64,000 nucleotides of DNA from an uncultured Acidimicrobiales bacterium (GTDB lineage: Bacteria; Actinomycetota; Acidimicrobiia; Acidimicrobiales; Bin134): the NCBI GenBank assembly GCA_951813325.1, contig OX638350.1:3205954-3269953 (forward strand), read 5' to 3'. Below the pieces are notes generated by a model that worked only from the letters and a program-made list of their open reading frames with translations, did not search any database and was not told the DNA's origin. This document shows, one piece after another, positions 24,901 through 32,384 of this stretch. Both the position numbers and the translations under genes were made by a program. Each line of letters begins with the position of its first letter. Within the stretch, counting starts at the first letter, position 1.

Positions 24901-25105
24901 TACGCGCGAAGCGGTTGCGTTTCGCCTTTTCGGTGTGCCAAGGGCAGCCGCCCTTGCACTTGCCCGGACGCACGGCCAGGGCCGCAGGACAGAGGAACTC
25001 CGACAATTCCTCGCATCCAGCTCACCAACTGACTGGACAGATGCCCTGGGAGAGATAGGGCAGTCCTACTATGACGCCTGGCGATTGGTGGAGCCAGCGA
25101 CATAG
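21983..25105 (+). CDS. hamB: HamB-like Ski2-type helicase of a Hachiman defence system
   Basis: 1040 aa from the ATG at 21983 that overlaps the hamA stop. A ~300-residue N-terminal helical region precedes a superfamily 2 helicase core: SLPTSAGKTLIAEF (Walker A, about residue 312), VAYTAPTRALVNQLT (Ia), TTPEKLDLLLR (Ib), LVIVDEAHNLG (DEAH, about 423), ATTTLAQGINFP, and FWNIAGRAGRA (motif VI, about 680). A long helical C-terminal part follows. Ski2-like motif VI plus an adjacent ExK nuclease matches Hachiman. Together they would sense aberrant DNA and release HamA. GC content is visibly lower than in the pilus region, consistent with acquisition. Confidence 0.8.
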   Translation: MTDSLAGTIHSEPIRSASQDAGSLAALAILGEDSALQDPDAVSFSAHTIEVVALRLALAGDDGAKAACREAFELLRAVLQDGGLRSELSALEASQVRTRAAVFGVLGEVHAQTRQLLEGVEGTEIGATGWGTATELVVLDVWQLLIRKRGWGDLDQLHEHIGEVRAQQATNEPPFLNNQAKASDGWKLVAMYHLLRAAEIVAEYTERGSSDGLFDPVEQAELHFDRARDAAAEAGDADLSFLVSLLDLATRSLVERSIWRIVRGAGTRAREFVEQLASRDNDQPFLELLPPQHKALVDQGLMGTGRRSVVVSLPTSAGKTLIAEFRVLQALDNYDAQAGWVAYTAPTRALVNQLTARLRRDFAPLGIRVERFSPALEIDSVEAEILDASEDPFRVVVTTPEKLDLLLRGGWISNLGRPLCLVIVDEAHNLGTSGRGLKLELLLATINREARDASFLLMTPFIPNAEEIASWLDPANNQAVELGLEWLPNDRVVGLAKLEKMAQRGHSRVVAETILTSARSLHTDQEVELASGRPLGLPYSGLNRPTALATATAHALGQRGTTVTLVGQPSYSWAQAERLAGEVDDDVRDDLVESVGNLLADEYGQDYPLARLLRKGVAVHHAGLSDDVRLMIEALAERGTLRHIVATTTLAQGINFPISNVVLGSYQYPYGVAMPTEDFWNIAGRAGRANHGQPGVILLAAHDAKREAALRKYLASAALELNSALIAMVEDALAKYHTLDLARLSFMGSWSSFLQFITHTYRIVGAEEFSVRVEQVLRGTLGFRELRASQPAWADALVQGVQAYASQLSGKPISLVDSTGFSWESVSATLARMADRGIGEQLLGNELFARRSEVLSDAIGVLLQVPELREQLVERLDPAESEGDFLSRVVKDWVGGMTLGDLADNYFARASGGKQRDRTQALTQCCQRLFGSILPTVSWGLSALQALAMSRRPEEEIPRNSRDIPSYVFYGVDTREAVAFRLFGVPRAAALALARTHGQGRRTEELRQFLASSSPTDWTDALGEIGQSYYDAWRLVEPAT

Positions 25106-25441
25106 ATCTAGGCCGACGCGGCCTTGCCGGCTTTCCGTGGGGCTGGATGCTCACGTCTATCGCGGGTATTGCTGCATCTCAAGTCGATGTACGGGCTGGC
25201 GGGAACCTCTAGAAGAGGTTCTGTGCCATCCCAACCCCACGGGACGGCAAGGCCGCTGGTGGGTTCCCCGCAATGCCGTTGTGCGGCTCTCTGGGGATCA
25301 CAGGGGCAGCGTGGTTGTGAGCTTCCCCCCAATCGTGGACCATTGGATGCTTGAGGATTTGTGGCGCGACACTCCTAAAAGAGGACGTCTCCACGAAAAA
25401 GGGGGAACCTCAACCCGTTGCACATGTCCCGCGACATCACA
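25106..25441. other. gap after hamB with an old IS481-type end
   Basis: No convincing gene. A perfect inverted repeat GAACCTCT-AGA-AGAGGTTC lies at 25203-25221 and could form a hairpin. The last bases (25423-25441) match the right terminus of the neighbouring IS481 elements at 17 of 19 positions and end exactly where the tRNA-derived duplication begins, so this is probably the right end of an older related element. Confidence 0.6.
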
Positions 25442-25456
25442 AAGCGGAGAGGGTGG
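25442..25456. repeat. 15-bp target duplication, left of IS481 copy 1
   Basis: AAGCGGAGAGGGTGG at 25442-25456 is identical to 26751-26765. The right-hand copy is the 3' end of tRNA-Ser(GCU) plus adjoining bases. They flank the 1293-bp element directly. Confidence 0.9.
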
Positions 25457-26749
25457 TGTGGTGGTTCAGGACATGTGAACCTTATGTCGCGAGACATCGG
25501 AAACTCTGGTGGTTTGCCGTGCGGGTGATTGTAGGGGGTGTCGAAGGCTCGAGCGATCATCATGTCCGTCGTTTTGGAGGGCCGGTCCCAGACCGAGACA
25601 GCCAGGCTCTATGAGGTGTCCAAGGGCTGGGTCTCCAAGCTGGTGGCCCGCTACAAAGCCGAGGGCGAAGCGGCGTTCGAGGCCCGGTCGCGCCGCCCCC
25701 GCACCACCCCTGCGGCGATCCCCGCCGAGACAGTCGAGCTGGTCGTGAACCTGCGCTCAGAGCTCGCCGAACTGGGGCTCGACGCGGGGCCCCACACCAT
25801 CTGCTGGCACCTCGCCCAGCGCCACCAGATCACCGTGTCGCCGTCCACTGTGCGCCGCCGCCTGGCCGAGCGGGGCCTCGTCGAGCCCAACCCCAAAAAA
25901 CGGCCGAAGTCGTCCTATGTCCGGTTCGAGGCCGATCTGCCCAACCAGATGTGGCAGTCCGACTTCTGCCACTGGAACCTCGCCGACGGCTCCACAGCCG
26001 AGGTCATCACCTGGCTCGACGACCATTCCCGCTACGCCCTCTCGGTCACCGCGCACCGCCGCATAACCGGCCCCATAGTCGTCGACACCTTCGACCAAAC
26101 CTGCTGTGAGCACGGCTTTCCCGCGTCGGTGCTCACCGACAACGCCATGGTCTACACCACCCGCTTCTCCGGCGGCCGCGGCGGGCGCAACGCGCTGGAG
26201 ACCCGCCTCGCGGCCCTGGACATCGAACAGAAGAACTCCTCCCCCAACCACCCCACCACCTGCGGAAAGGTCGAGAGGTTCCAACAAACCCTCAAGAAAT
26301 GGCTCAGAGCCCGAACCCCCGCCAACAACCTCAACTCCCTCCAGGGCCTCATCGACGAATTCGCCGACACCTACAACCACCACCGCCCCCACCGATCCCT
26401 CGGCCGGACCACACCAGCCGCCGCCTACCAGCGCATCCCCAAAGCCGAACCCGCCCGACACGGCGACAGAACCCACTTCAGAGTCCGACACGACCGCATC
26501 GACAAATCAGGAACCGTCACCCTGCGCCACAACGGCAAACTCCACCACATCGGCATCGGACGCAAACACAAACGAACCCCAGTGCTCCTGCTCATCGCCG
26601 GCACCCACATCAGAGTCATCGACACCCAAACCGGCGAACTCCTACGCCAACTCCAACTCGACCCAACCCGCGACTACCAACCCCGAAACAAAACCTGAAA
26701 ACCCACCCCCGCGCAGGTTCACAAGTTTCCTATGTCTTGACACATCACA
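25457..26749 (+). mobile_element. IS481-family insertion sequence, copy 1
   Basis: 1293 bp. The left end is TGTGGTGGTTCAGGACAT, and the right end on the complementary strand is TGTGTCAAGACATAGGAAAC; the termini are imperfect inverted repeats beginning TGTG. It contains one transposase gene. It is flanked by a 15-bp duplication of the tRNA-Ser(GCU) 3' end. A second copy of exactly the same length lies in opposite orientation at 28163-29455. Confidence 0.9.
25538..26698 (+). CDS. IS481-family transposase
   Basis: 386 aa, GTG at 25538; an ATG nine codons in is also possible. An N-terminal helix-turn-helix (ARLYEVSKGWVSKLVARY) and a second HTH (HQITVSPSTVRRRLAERG) precede an rve-type DDE core: QMWQSDFCHW (first Asp), SVLTDNAMVYTT (second Asp), GKVERFQQTLKKWL (Glu). 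The typical IS481/IS3-type RPHRSLGRTTPAAAY follows. A ~70-residue C-terminal beta region is present (FRVRHDRIDKSGTVTLRHNG). All catalytic residues are intact. It catalyses cut or copy and insertion of the surrounding 1293-bp element. Confidence 0.95.
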   Translation: MSKARAIIMSVVLEGRSQTETARLYEVSKGWVSKLVARYKAEGEAAFEARSRRPRTTPAAIPAETVELVVNLRSELAELGLDAGPHTICWHLAQRHQITVSPSTVRRRLAERGLVEPNPKKRPKSSYVRFEADLPNQMWQSDFCHWNLADGSTAEVITWLDDHSRYALSVTAHRRITGPIVVDTFDQTCCEHGFPASVLTDNAMVYTTRFSGGRGGRNALETRLAALDIEQKNSSPNHPTTCGKVERFQQTLKKWLRARTPANNLNSLQGLIDEFADTYNHHRPHRSLGRTTPAAAYQRIPKAEPARHGDRTHFRVRHDRIDKSGTVTLRHNGKLHHIGIGRKHKRTPVLLLIAGTHIRVIDTQTGELLRQLQLDPTRDYQPRNKT

Positions 26750-26754
26750 CAAGC

Positions 26755-26844
26755 GGAGAGGGTGGGATTCGAACCCACGAACCACCTTGCGGCAGTTACT
26801 TCCTTAGCAGGGAAGCGCCTTCAACCGGACTCGGCCACCTCTCC
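26755..26844 (-). tRNA. tRNA-Ser (anticodon GCU)
   Basis: 90 nt read on the minus strand: acceptor GGAGAGG pairing with CCTCTCC, long variable arm typical of class II tRNAs, anticodon loop CTGCTAA (GCU), T-loop GGTTCGAATCC. CCA is not encoded. Its 3' end faces the accessory region at lower coordinates and is duplicated beyond the adjoining IS481 element. Confidence 0.95.
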
Positions 26845-26913
26845 AGGCCCTTCCACCCTAGTGGGTCGTCCCCGGTCTGGCCTTATGGATTGCGGGGGAG
26901 CAGCGGGATCCTG

Positions 26914-27267
26914 TCATGCAAAGGCATAAACGAGCGACGTGCCCCAGACCGTGAGCATGACCCCAACAAGAAGGCCGACATAGAGGCGCATCTGCTTGCC
27001 TATAGCAGAGTCGATATACGCGCGCAGCTTGGCGAACTCCACTTGGTTCTCGCTTCGCAGGGTGTTCTCAAGGGCCTTCAGATCTTCCTTCGTGGCGAAC
27101 GCCCTCAGATCTTCCTTGGTGGCGAACGCCCTCAGATCTTCCTTGGTGGCGAGATGGTCGAGTCCATCTGTGAGGAGACATTGCATGAGAGTTTCTGTGG
27201 GTTCCTCTCCGATCACGGCAACCAGCCGGTTAGCCAATTCTCTGCGCTCGACCTCGGTGACCGGCAT
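26914..27267 (-). CDS. small coiled-coil membrane protein
   Basis: 117 aa, ATG at 27267. An acidic N-terminal helix is followed by tandem units LATKEDLRAFATKEDLRAFA (a 27-bp DNA repeat) forming a coiled coil, then MRLYVGLLVGVMLTVWGTSLVY as a C-terminal membrane helix. The pattern (TKxDL repeats then one tail helix) resembles DUF1640/CCDC90-type proteins. Function unknown. It lies in the short core segment between two tRNA-Ser genes. Confidence 0.75.
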   Translation of the reverse strand: MPVTEVERRELANRLVAVIGEEPTETLMQCLLTDGLDHLATKEDLRAFATKEDLRAFATKEDLKALENTLRSENQVEFAKLRAYIDSAIGKQMRLYVGLLVGVMLTVWGTSLVYAFA

Positions 27268-27383
27268 CTTGGGTTCCTTTCTTCAATTCAGAGGGAACCC
27301 TTGATCCCCTATCACGGGGATCGATGCCGGTTCCGATTGCTTCTCGTAGGATAACGATCTCATTTGGCCGAAAGCAACAGACC

Positions 27384-28028
27384 ATGACTCCCTTCGACAC
27401 CGAAAACACTGATCGGCTGCTGTCCACCACCCGGTCGGTGCGGCGGCGGCTGGACTTCGACCGGCCGGTGGATCACGACGTCCTGCGGGACTGCGTGCGT
27501 CTGGCCGCGTATGCCCCCAACGCCTCCAACGCCCAGGATTGGCGCTGGGTGATCGTGACCGACCCCGATCAGCGGGCGGGCATCGCCGAGTACTACCGGG
27601 CGGGCATCGTCCCGCCCATGCAGGAACTGCTCGACCGCCGCCGGGCCGACGGGGACGCTCCCGGCGTTCGCCACTCTGAGGCAGTGCTCTATTTGGCCGA
27701 CCGATTCCACGAGGTGCCCGCCCTGGTGATCCCCTGCATCCGGGGCGAGCTCGACTCCGACATGGATTTCGCCTGGACGGCCAGCCTGTTCGGGTCGATC
27801 CTTCCCGCGGTGTGGAGCTTCCAACTGGCCCTCCACAGCCGGGGCTTGGCCTCCACCTTCACCACCGCCCACCTGCTGGCCGCCGACGAGGTGGCCGCCC
27901 TGCTCGACATCCCGCACGGCTACCTCCAAACCTGCCTCATCCCGGTGGCCTACCTGCGGGGCGACAACCTCAAGCCCCCCGCCCGCAAAGACCCAGACGA
28001 GATCATCGCCTGGAACCGCTGGGCCTAA
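27384..28028 (+). CDS. nitroreductase family protein
   Basis: 214 aa; ATG at 27384 was chosen because the longer frame adds a non-conserved basic stretch. The N-terminus LLSTTRSVRRRLDFDRPVD is the nitroreductase RS(V/I)R motif, then APNASNAQDWRWVIV (FMN-binding PSxxNxQPW-like) and IPHGYLQTCLIPVAYLRG near the end. These are FMN-dependent NAD(P)H oxidoreductases. Substrate unknown. It is the only enzyme gene in the core segment between the two tRNA-Ser genes. Confidence 0.85.
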   Translation: MTPFDTENTDRLLSTTRSVRRRLDFDRPVDHDVLRDCVRLAAYAPNASNAQDWRWVIVTDPDQRAGIAEYYRAGIVPPMQELLDRRRADGDAPGVRHSEAVLYLADRFHEVPALVIPCIRGELDSDMDFAWTASLFGSILPAVWSFQLALHSRGLASTFTTAHLLAADEVAALLDIPHGYLQTCLIPVAYLRGDNLKPPARKDPDEIIAWNRWA

Positions 28029-28071
28029 ACCACCCCCTCAGGCCCACCCCCAGACCACTAATCTCCCCCTC

Positions 28072-28158
28072 GGAGGGATGGCAGAGCGGACGATTGCGAC
28101 GGCCTTGAAAGCCGTAGGGCCTTCCGGGGTCCCGGGGGTTCGAATCCCCCTCCCTCCG
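28072..28158 (+). tRNA. tRNA-Ser (anticodon UGA)
   Basis: 87 nt: acceptor GGAGGGA with TCCCTCC and discriminator G, long variable arm, anticodon loop CTTGAAA (UGA), T-loop GGTTCGAATCC. Its 3' end faces right and is followed at 28163 by IS481 copy 2. The last bases of the gene are duplicated at 29456-29471. Confidence 0.95.
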
Positions 28159-28162
28159 CAAG
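28147..28162. repeat. 16-bp target duplication, left of IS481 copy 2
   Basis: CCCCTCCCTCCGCAAG at 28147-28162 is the end of tRNA-Ser(UGA) plus four bases. An identical copy is at 29456-29471 on the other side of the element, so the insertion left the tRNA gene intact. Confidence 0.95.
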
Positions 28163-29455
28163 TGTGATGTCGCGAGACATCGGAAACTTTGAACCTGCGC
28201 GGGGGCGGGTTTTTCAGGGTTGGTTTCGGGGTTGGTAGTCGCGGGTTGGGTCGAGTTGGAGGTGTCGGAGGAGCTCGCCGGTTTGGGTGTCGGTGACGCG
28301 TATGTCGAGGTCGGCTATGAGGAGTGCGATGGGGGTGTGTTTGTGGGCTCGGCCGATGCCGATGTGGTGGAGTTTGCCGTTGTGGCGCAGGGTGACGGTG
28401 CCTGATTTGTCGATGGTGTCTTTGCGGACTCTGAAGTGGGTTCCGGCGCCGTGGTGGTGGGGGCCGGTTTTGGGGAGGCGCTGGTAGGCGGCGGCGGGGG
28501 TTTGGCGGTTGAGGGATCGGTGGGGGCGGTGGTGGTTGTAGGTGCGGGTGAGTTGGTCGAGCTGGGCTTGGAGGGCGTCGAGGTTGTGGGCGCCGGGTTG
28601 GGCTTTGAGCCATTTCTTGAGGGTTTGTTGGAATCTCTCGACTTTTCCGCAGGTGGTGGGGCGGTTGGGCGCGGAGTGCTTCTGGGCGATGCCGAGGTCG
28701 GCCAATAGGGTTTCGAGGGCGTTGCGGCCGCCGCGGCCGCCGGAGAGCCGTGTGGTGTAGACCATGGCGTTGTCGGTGAGCACCGACGCGGGGAACCCGT
28801 GGTCAGCGCAGGTTTGGTTGAAGGTGGCGACGACGATGGGGCCGGTGATGCGCCGGTGGGCGGTGACCGACAGCGCGTAGCGGGAGCAGTCGTCGAGCCA
28901 GGTGATGACCTCGGTGGTGGAGTCGTTTGAGAGCGCCCAACAGCAGAAGTCCGACTGCCACATCTCGTTGGGCAGATCTGCGGCGAATCGGACATAGGAC
29001 GACCGGGGCCGCTTTTTCGGGGTGGGCTCCACGACGCCTGCCTCGACGAGGCGGCGCCAGATCGTCGAGGCAGACACCGTGACCTGATGGCGGTGGGCGA
29101 GGTGCCAGCAGATGGTGTGCGCTCCGGCGTCGAGGCCCTGGGCCACCAGCTCGGCGCGCAGGTTCACCGCCAGCTCCACCACGGCGTCTGACACCTTGGC
29201 CGGAGAGGTTCGGGGACGCCGCGACCGGGGCTCGAACGCGGCGGGGCCATCTGAGCGCCATCGGGCCATGAGCTTGGAGACATGCCCCTCAGACACCCCG
29301 TAGCGCCTGGCTGCCTGGGCTTGGGTGATGCCCTCGACTGCTACCGACATGATGATCGCCTGCCTCTTCGACACCCCCTACAATCACCCACACGGCAAAC
29401 CACCAGAGTTTCCGATGTCTCGCGACATGGGTTTCCGATGTCCTGAACCACCACA
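28163..29455 (-). mobile_element. IS481-family insertion sequence, copy 2
   Basis: 1293 bp, the same length as copy 1. Termini are TGTGATGTCGCGAGACATCG at 28163 and, on the minus strand, TGTGGTGGTTCAGGACATCG ending at 29455. It contains one intact transposase gene on the minus strand. It is inserted at the same relative position of tRNA-Ser(UGA) as copy 1 is in tRNA-Ser(GCU), with a perfect 16-bp duplication. Confidence 0.95.
28214..29374 (-). CDS. IS481-family transposase
   Basis: 386 aa, GTG start at 29374, same length and organisation as the copy at 25538-26698 but with many scattered substitutions, so the two are diverged relatives and not a recent duplication. HTH AARRYGVSEGHVSKLMARW; DDE residues in MWQSDFCCWA, VLTDNAMVYTT and GKVERFQQTLKKWL, all present. 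It should be catalytically competent. Confidence 0.95.
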   Translation of the reverse strand: MSKRQAIIMSVAVEGITQAQAARRYGVSEGHVSKLMARWRSDGPAAFEPRSRRPRTSPAKVSDAVVELAVNLRAELVAQGLDAGAHTICWHLAHRHQVTVSASTIWRRLVEAGVVEPTPKKRPRSSYVRFAADLPNEMWQSDFCCWALSNDSTTEVITWLDDCSRYALSVTAHRRITGPIVVATFNQTCADHGFPASVLTDNAMVYTTRLSGGRGGRNALETLLADLGIAQKHSAPNRPTTCGKVERFQQTLKKWLKAQPGAHNLDALQAQLDQLTRTYNHHRPHRSLNRQTPAAAYQRLPKTGPHHHGAGTHFRVRKDTIDKSGTVTLRHNGKLHHIGIGRAHKHTPIALLIADLDIRVTDTQTGELLRHLQLDPTRDYQPRNQP

Positions 29456-29471
29456 CCCCTCCCTCCGCAAG
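29456..29471. repeat. 16-bp target duplication, right of IS481 copy 2
   Basis: Identical to 28147-28162 (CCCCTCCCTCCGCAAG). Before the insertion this sequence continued into the island at 29472 onward, so the original 3' junction of the tRNA gene with the accessory DNA lies here. Confidence 0.9.
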
Positions 29472-29608
29472 TTATAGGTTGTGGGAATTCCCACAATATG
29501 CCTAAAGTGCGAGGTCAGAGACGGTTTTGGCCGGTTTCGTGTGGTTGTTGTTTCCCGCGTTTTCCTGTATATTTCCGCTGTACCTGTGGGGCAGATTGTG
29601 GGGCAGGA

Positions 29609-29691
29609 ATGGGGAAGCTCACCGCAGCGGAGGTCAAAAGCGCCGGGCCGGGTAGGCACCAGGACGGCGACGGGCTGTATTTGAGGTCGAC
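29609..29691 (+). pseudogene. N-terminal fragment of a tyrosine integrase (DUF4102 type)
   Basis: ATG at 29609, preceded by GGCAGGA, starts MGKLTAAEVKSAGPGRHQDG and DGLYLRST, the N-terminal arm-binding motif of DUF4102 phage/island integrases. After 27 codons the frame runs into the terminal repeat of an IS5-family element. The remaining ~370 residues are not found downstream. Its place ~140 bp from the tRNA 3' end matches an island integrase next to its attachment site. Confidence 0.85.
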
Positions 29692-30660
29692 CTTAGAGCG
29701 CGCGCAGATAGGTGTTAGCTGGGGTTCCATTTGTCGGCTTTTTTGATGAGCTTTATGGCGATGATGATGGTGATGGCGAGTGCGAGTTGCCCGAGGCGGG
29801 CTTTGGTGTTGCGGTCGGTGCTGCGTCGTAGCTGGCCGAAGTTCGACAGCCATGAGTTTGTTCGCTCGATGGTCCAGCGCATTCCCAGGGGGTCGGTGCT
29901 GGGCTGGCCGCGGGCTGTTCCGGGCCGGCGTTTGGGTGTGCGCACGATGTTGTTGATGCCGTGGCTGCGGCAGGTCTGCGCCACGGGGTTCCCGGCGTAG
30001 CCGCGGTCGAGGTGTAGCGTCTCGACGTCCAAGAGCTGGCCGCGGCGGGCGGCGTCGGCGAGGGTGGGTTCCAACAGGGTGCAGTCGTTGCGGTTGGCGG
30101 CGTCGGCCGCCCAGGCGACCGGGATGCCGTCGCGGTCCGCCAAAATAGACCACTTCCAACCGGATTTGCCCCTGTCAACAGGGCTTTTGCCGGTTCCCTC
30201 GCCCCCGCAGGGGGCCTTGTGGATCGACGCGTCCACCGACGCGTCGGACAAGTCGATGCCCACGACGCGGTCATAGCCCTCAAGGGCCTCGGCCACCGCC
30301 CGGTCGAACACCCCCTGGGCGTTCCAATCGTTGTAGCGGGTCCTCAAAACGGTCTCGCCGCCTTTGCCCAAACGGCCCGCGACATCCCACGAGCAGCCCG
30401 TCACCAGCCGGAACAAGACCGCCTCGAACACATCCCGGTCCGGGATCCTCGGCCGGTGACAGCCCAACGGGTGGAACACCTCCTCGCGCTCAGGAATCAA
30501 CGGCTCCACAGCCGCCCACACCACATCCACCACCCGCGGATCCAAAGCAAGCATGATTACAGCACCTCCACCATGTCGTTGTCGTTGGGGTCTCACCCGA
30601 CATCAAAGCCGGTCCAACACAACGACAGGTGGACGCCCACCTATCTGCGCGCTCCCTAAG
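29692..30660 (-). mobile_element. IS5-family insertion sequence
   Basis: 969 bp bounded by 23-bp inverted repeats (left CTTAGAGCGCGCGCAGATAG at 29692; right, read on the minus strand, CTTAGGGAGCGCGCAGATAG ending at 30660; two mismatches over 23). One transposase gene. It truncates the integrase gene at 29609. Confidence 0.9.
29715..30554 (-). CDS. IS5-family transposase
   Basis: 279 aa. ATG at 30554 follows GGAGG by about 10 nt. The N-terminal part (WAAVEPLIPE, RPRIPDRDVFEAVLFRLVTG, GCSW) is the DUF4096-like domain of IS5 transposases. The DDE core has GIDLSDASVDASIHKAP (first Asp), LHLDRGYAGNPV (second Asp) and MRWTIERTNSWLSNFGQL (Glu in the signature W.IER...W). Intact. Confidence 0.95.
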   Translation of the reverse strand: MLALDPRVVDVVWAAVEPLIPEREEVFHPLGCHRPRIPDRDVFEAVLFRLVTGCSWDVAGRLGKGGETVLRTRYNDWNAQGVFDRAVAEALEGYDRVVGIDLSDASVDASIHKAPCGGEGTGKSPVDRGKSGWKWSILADRDGIPVAWAADAANRNDCTLLEPTLADAARRGQLLDVETLHLDRGYAGNPVAQTCRSHGINNIVRTPKRRPGTARGQPSTDPLGMRWTIERTNSWLSNFGQLRRSTDRNTKARLGQLALAITIIIAIKLIKKADKWNPS

Positions 30661-30917
30661 CTAGCTCGGCTCCTGGGCCCGCCGTAGAAGCGGATAGCGA
30701 TGCGAGGCGATGAACCCGATCCAATTCCACTAGAACAGCGAAGTGGATACGAGGAGGAGAACCAACCCGAACAGTTGCCGTGCCATGATTGGTCGAGCCC
30801 ATCACTCTTCCGCCCGCCGGGCACATCAAATTCGATATCCAATACGTCCTATAAGACTTGCCCTCCCACAACGACAGCCGTTGAGGACCCGGAAGAGACA
30901 GAGAGCAAACCCTCTGA

Positions 30918-31130
30918 TCAACGACCTTTCACGGAACCAGAAACAACCATCCGGAAGTCAGCGGCTCGGACTGCCATCCGGCCTACAGCCCGTGCCTGCC
31001 GAACCTGCCCGTCGACGCCTTGAACTGCGGCGACCTCACCGCCGACCAGAAATCGGACACCGTTCTCGTCCCCGGCGCAGACCCGTACCGGCTCGACCGC
31101 GACGGCGACGGCCGGGGCTGCACGTCTTGA
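30918..31130 (+). pseudogene. excalibur-type calcium-binding domain fragment
   Basis: A plus-strand frame with no start codon of its own reads SGSDCHPAYSPCLPNLPVDA, LNCGDLTADQKSDTVLVPG and DPYRLDRDGDGRGC before TGA at 31128. Paired Cys with a D.DGDG.GC end is the excalibur domain found at the end of secreted nucleases and other surface proteins. The rest of the gene is absent, probably lost on IS5 insertion. The 30661-30917 stretch before it holds no other recognisable gene. Confidence 0.65.
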
Positions 31131-31194
31131 GCGACGCGGGCGGACTGGCCGGAGGTCGCTGAAACCGGCTTGATCTGACTCTCCGAGGGGATGG

Positions 31195-31992
31195 CTATCT
31201 GCGGCGTGGGACAGGCGAGGACCAGTTTGCGGTCTCGAGCGTCTCGATGTCCAAGACGATGACCCCGCCGGCGGTGTTGTCGCAATCGAGCCCTTCGATG
31301 GCGACGCCGCCGCGTTCGATGCTGTAGCGGCGGTGCCAGTGGCCGTGCACCACCAACTCGGGTTCGATGGCTTCGACCACCTCTGCGAGGAGCGACTGCA
31401 CCGCCCGGGATGCCTTTTCGTGCTTTTCATCTAGGCCCGGCATGCTCGGGAGCTGGTAACCGACTTCGGGGTAGTCGTGGCTCAGCAGCACATCGGCCGG
31501 GCCGGCCCGAATCGCCCTATGGGCGTCCTCGAAAGAGGGGGCCTCCTCGGGGAACCAGTTCTTTCCGGCGACGCGGGCGTCCATGTCTATGCTGTATGCG
31601 CCGCCCAGGGCCCGGAACTGGACGCCGTCCCATTCCCAGGCGCACCCCCGGGGCAGATACCACAGATTCGGATGCATGAGCACTGGCCGGCCCGGCGACC
31701 CTCCTGGGTCTGCCTGAAGGGCGCTGGCACGAAGGCCCGGATGGTGCTCGTGGTTGCCGTCAATGAACAAAACTTCCACCTTGGCCCGGGCCGCCGCCCA
31801 CGACACCTTTCGGGCAAACTGCATATGAGGCCACCAGCCGAAATCGCCGAGCTGGACCATCACCCGCACACCATCAGCGGCCAGGCTCTCGATGACGCGT
31901 GTCGTCCACCATGTGTTGGCGTGCGTGTCGCCGACCAGGGCGACACGGCCATTCCGAGGGGCGGGAAACTCCTGAGGAACCACTGCGGCCAC
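31195..31992 (-). CDS. calcineurin-like metallophosphoesterase
   Basis: 265 aa. GTG at 31992 was chosen for GAGGAGG 5 nt upstream, which also removes a non-conserved N-terminal extension. Metal-ligand motifs are in order: LVGDTHANTWW, VQLGDFGWWPH, FIDGNHEHH, VLLSHDYPE, VVHGHWHRRY. This is a complete dinuclear-metal phosphoesterase set. Substrate unknown. Island context beside a NERD nuclease leaves open a role in nucleic acid turnover or defence. Confidence 0.85.
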   Translation of the reverse strand: MAAVVPQEFPAPRNGRVALVGDTHANTWWTTRVIESLAADGVRVMVQLGDFGWWPHMQFARKVSWAAARAKVEVLFIDGNHEHHPGLRASALQADPGGSPGRPVLMHPNLWYLPRGCAWEWDGVQFRALGGAYSIDMDARVAGKNWFPEEAPSFEDAHRAIRAGPADVLLSHDYPEVGYQLPSMPGLDEKHEKASRAVQSLLAEVVEAIEPELVVHGHWHRRYSIERGGVAIEGLDCDNTAGGVIVLDIETLETANWSSPVPRRR

Positions 31993-32384
31993 GAATCCTC
32001 CTCGCTCGTAGCCCCATTGAAGTCTGCCAGCCCGCAGCAACGAAACCGGATTTCCGACGAAGCACCCCACCCATGCCAAACAGCAATTCCAAAACAACCT
32101 GACGGGGGGAAGCCCAAACGCACCGCTATAGCCGTAGCGAAACCCCCTTGGGCCTCTCCGAATTCGGGCTACATGCTTCCCAACGCCTCTGATCTGCGGG
32201 CTCAAAAGCCGAGGTCAAAGGTGATACGCCCCGACACGCGCCATCCCCGCTGTTTCGGCTGGTCAGAGATGGCTGCCAAGAGGCCACCAAAGGATCCCAG
32301 GCGTTTGCCTGAGCTCTACTGGCGGCTTGAGGGCTTTGATGCGTTCTCCGACTACTGGCGCCAACATGCGCTCGGGGAGGTTGC

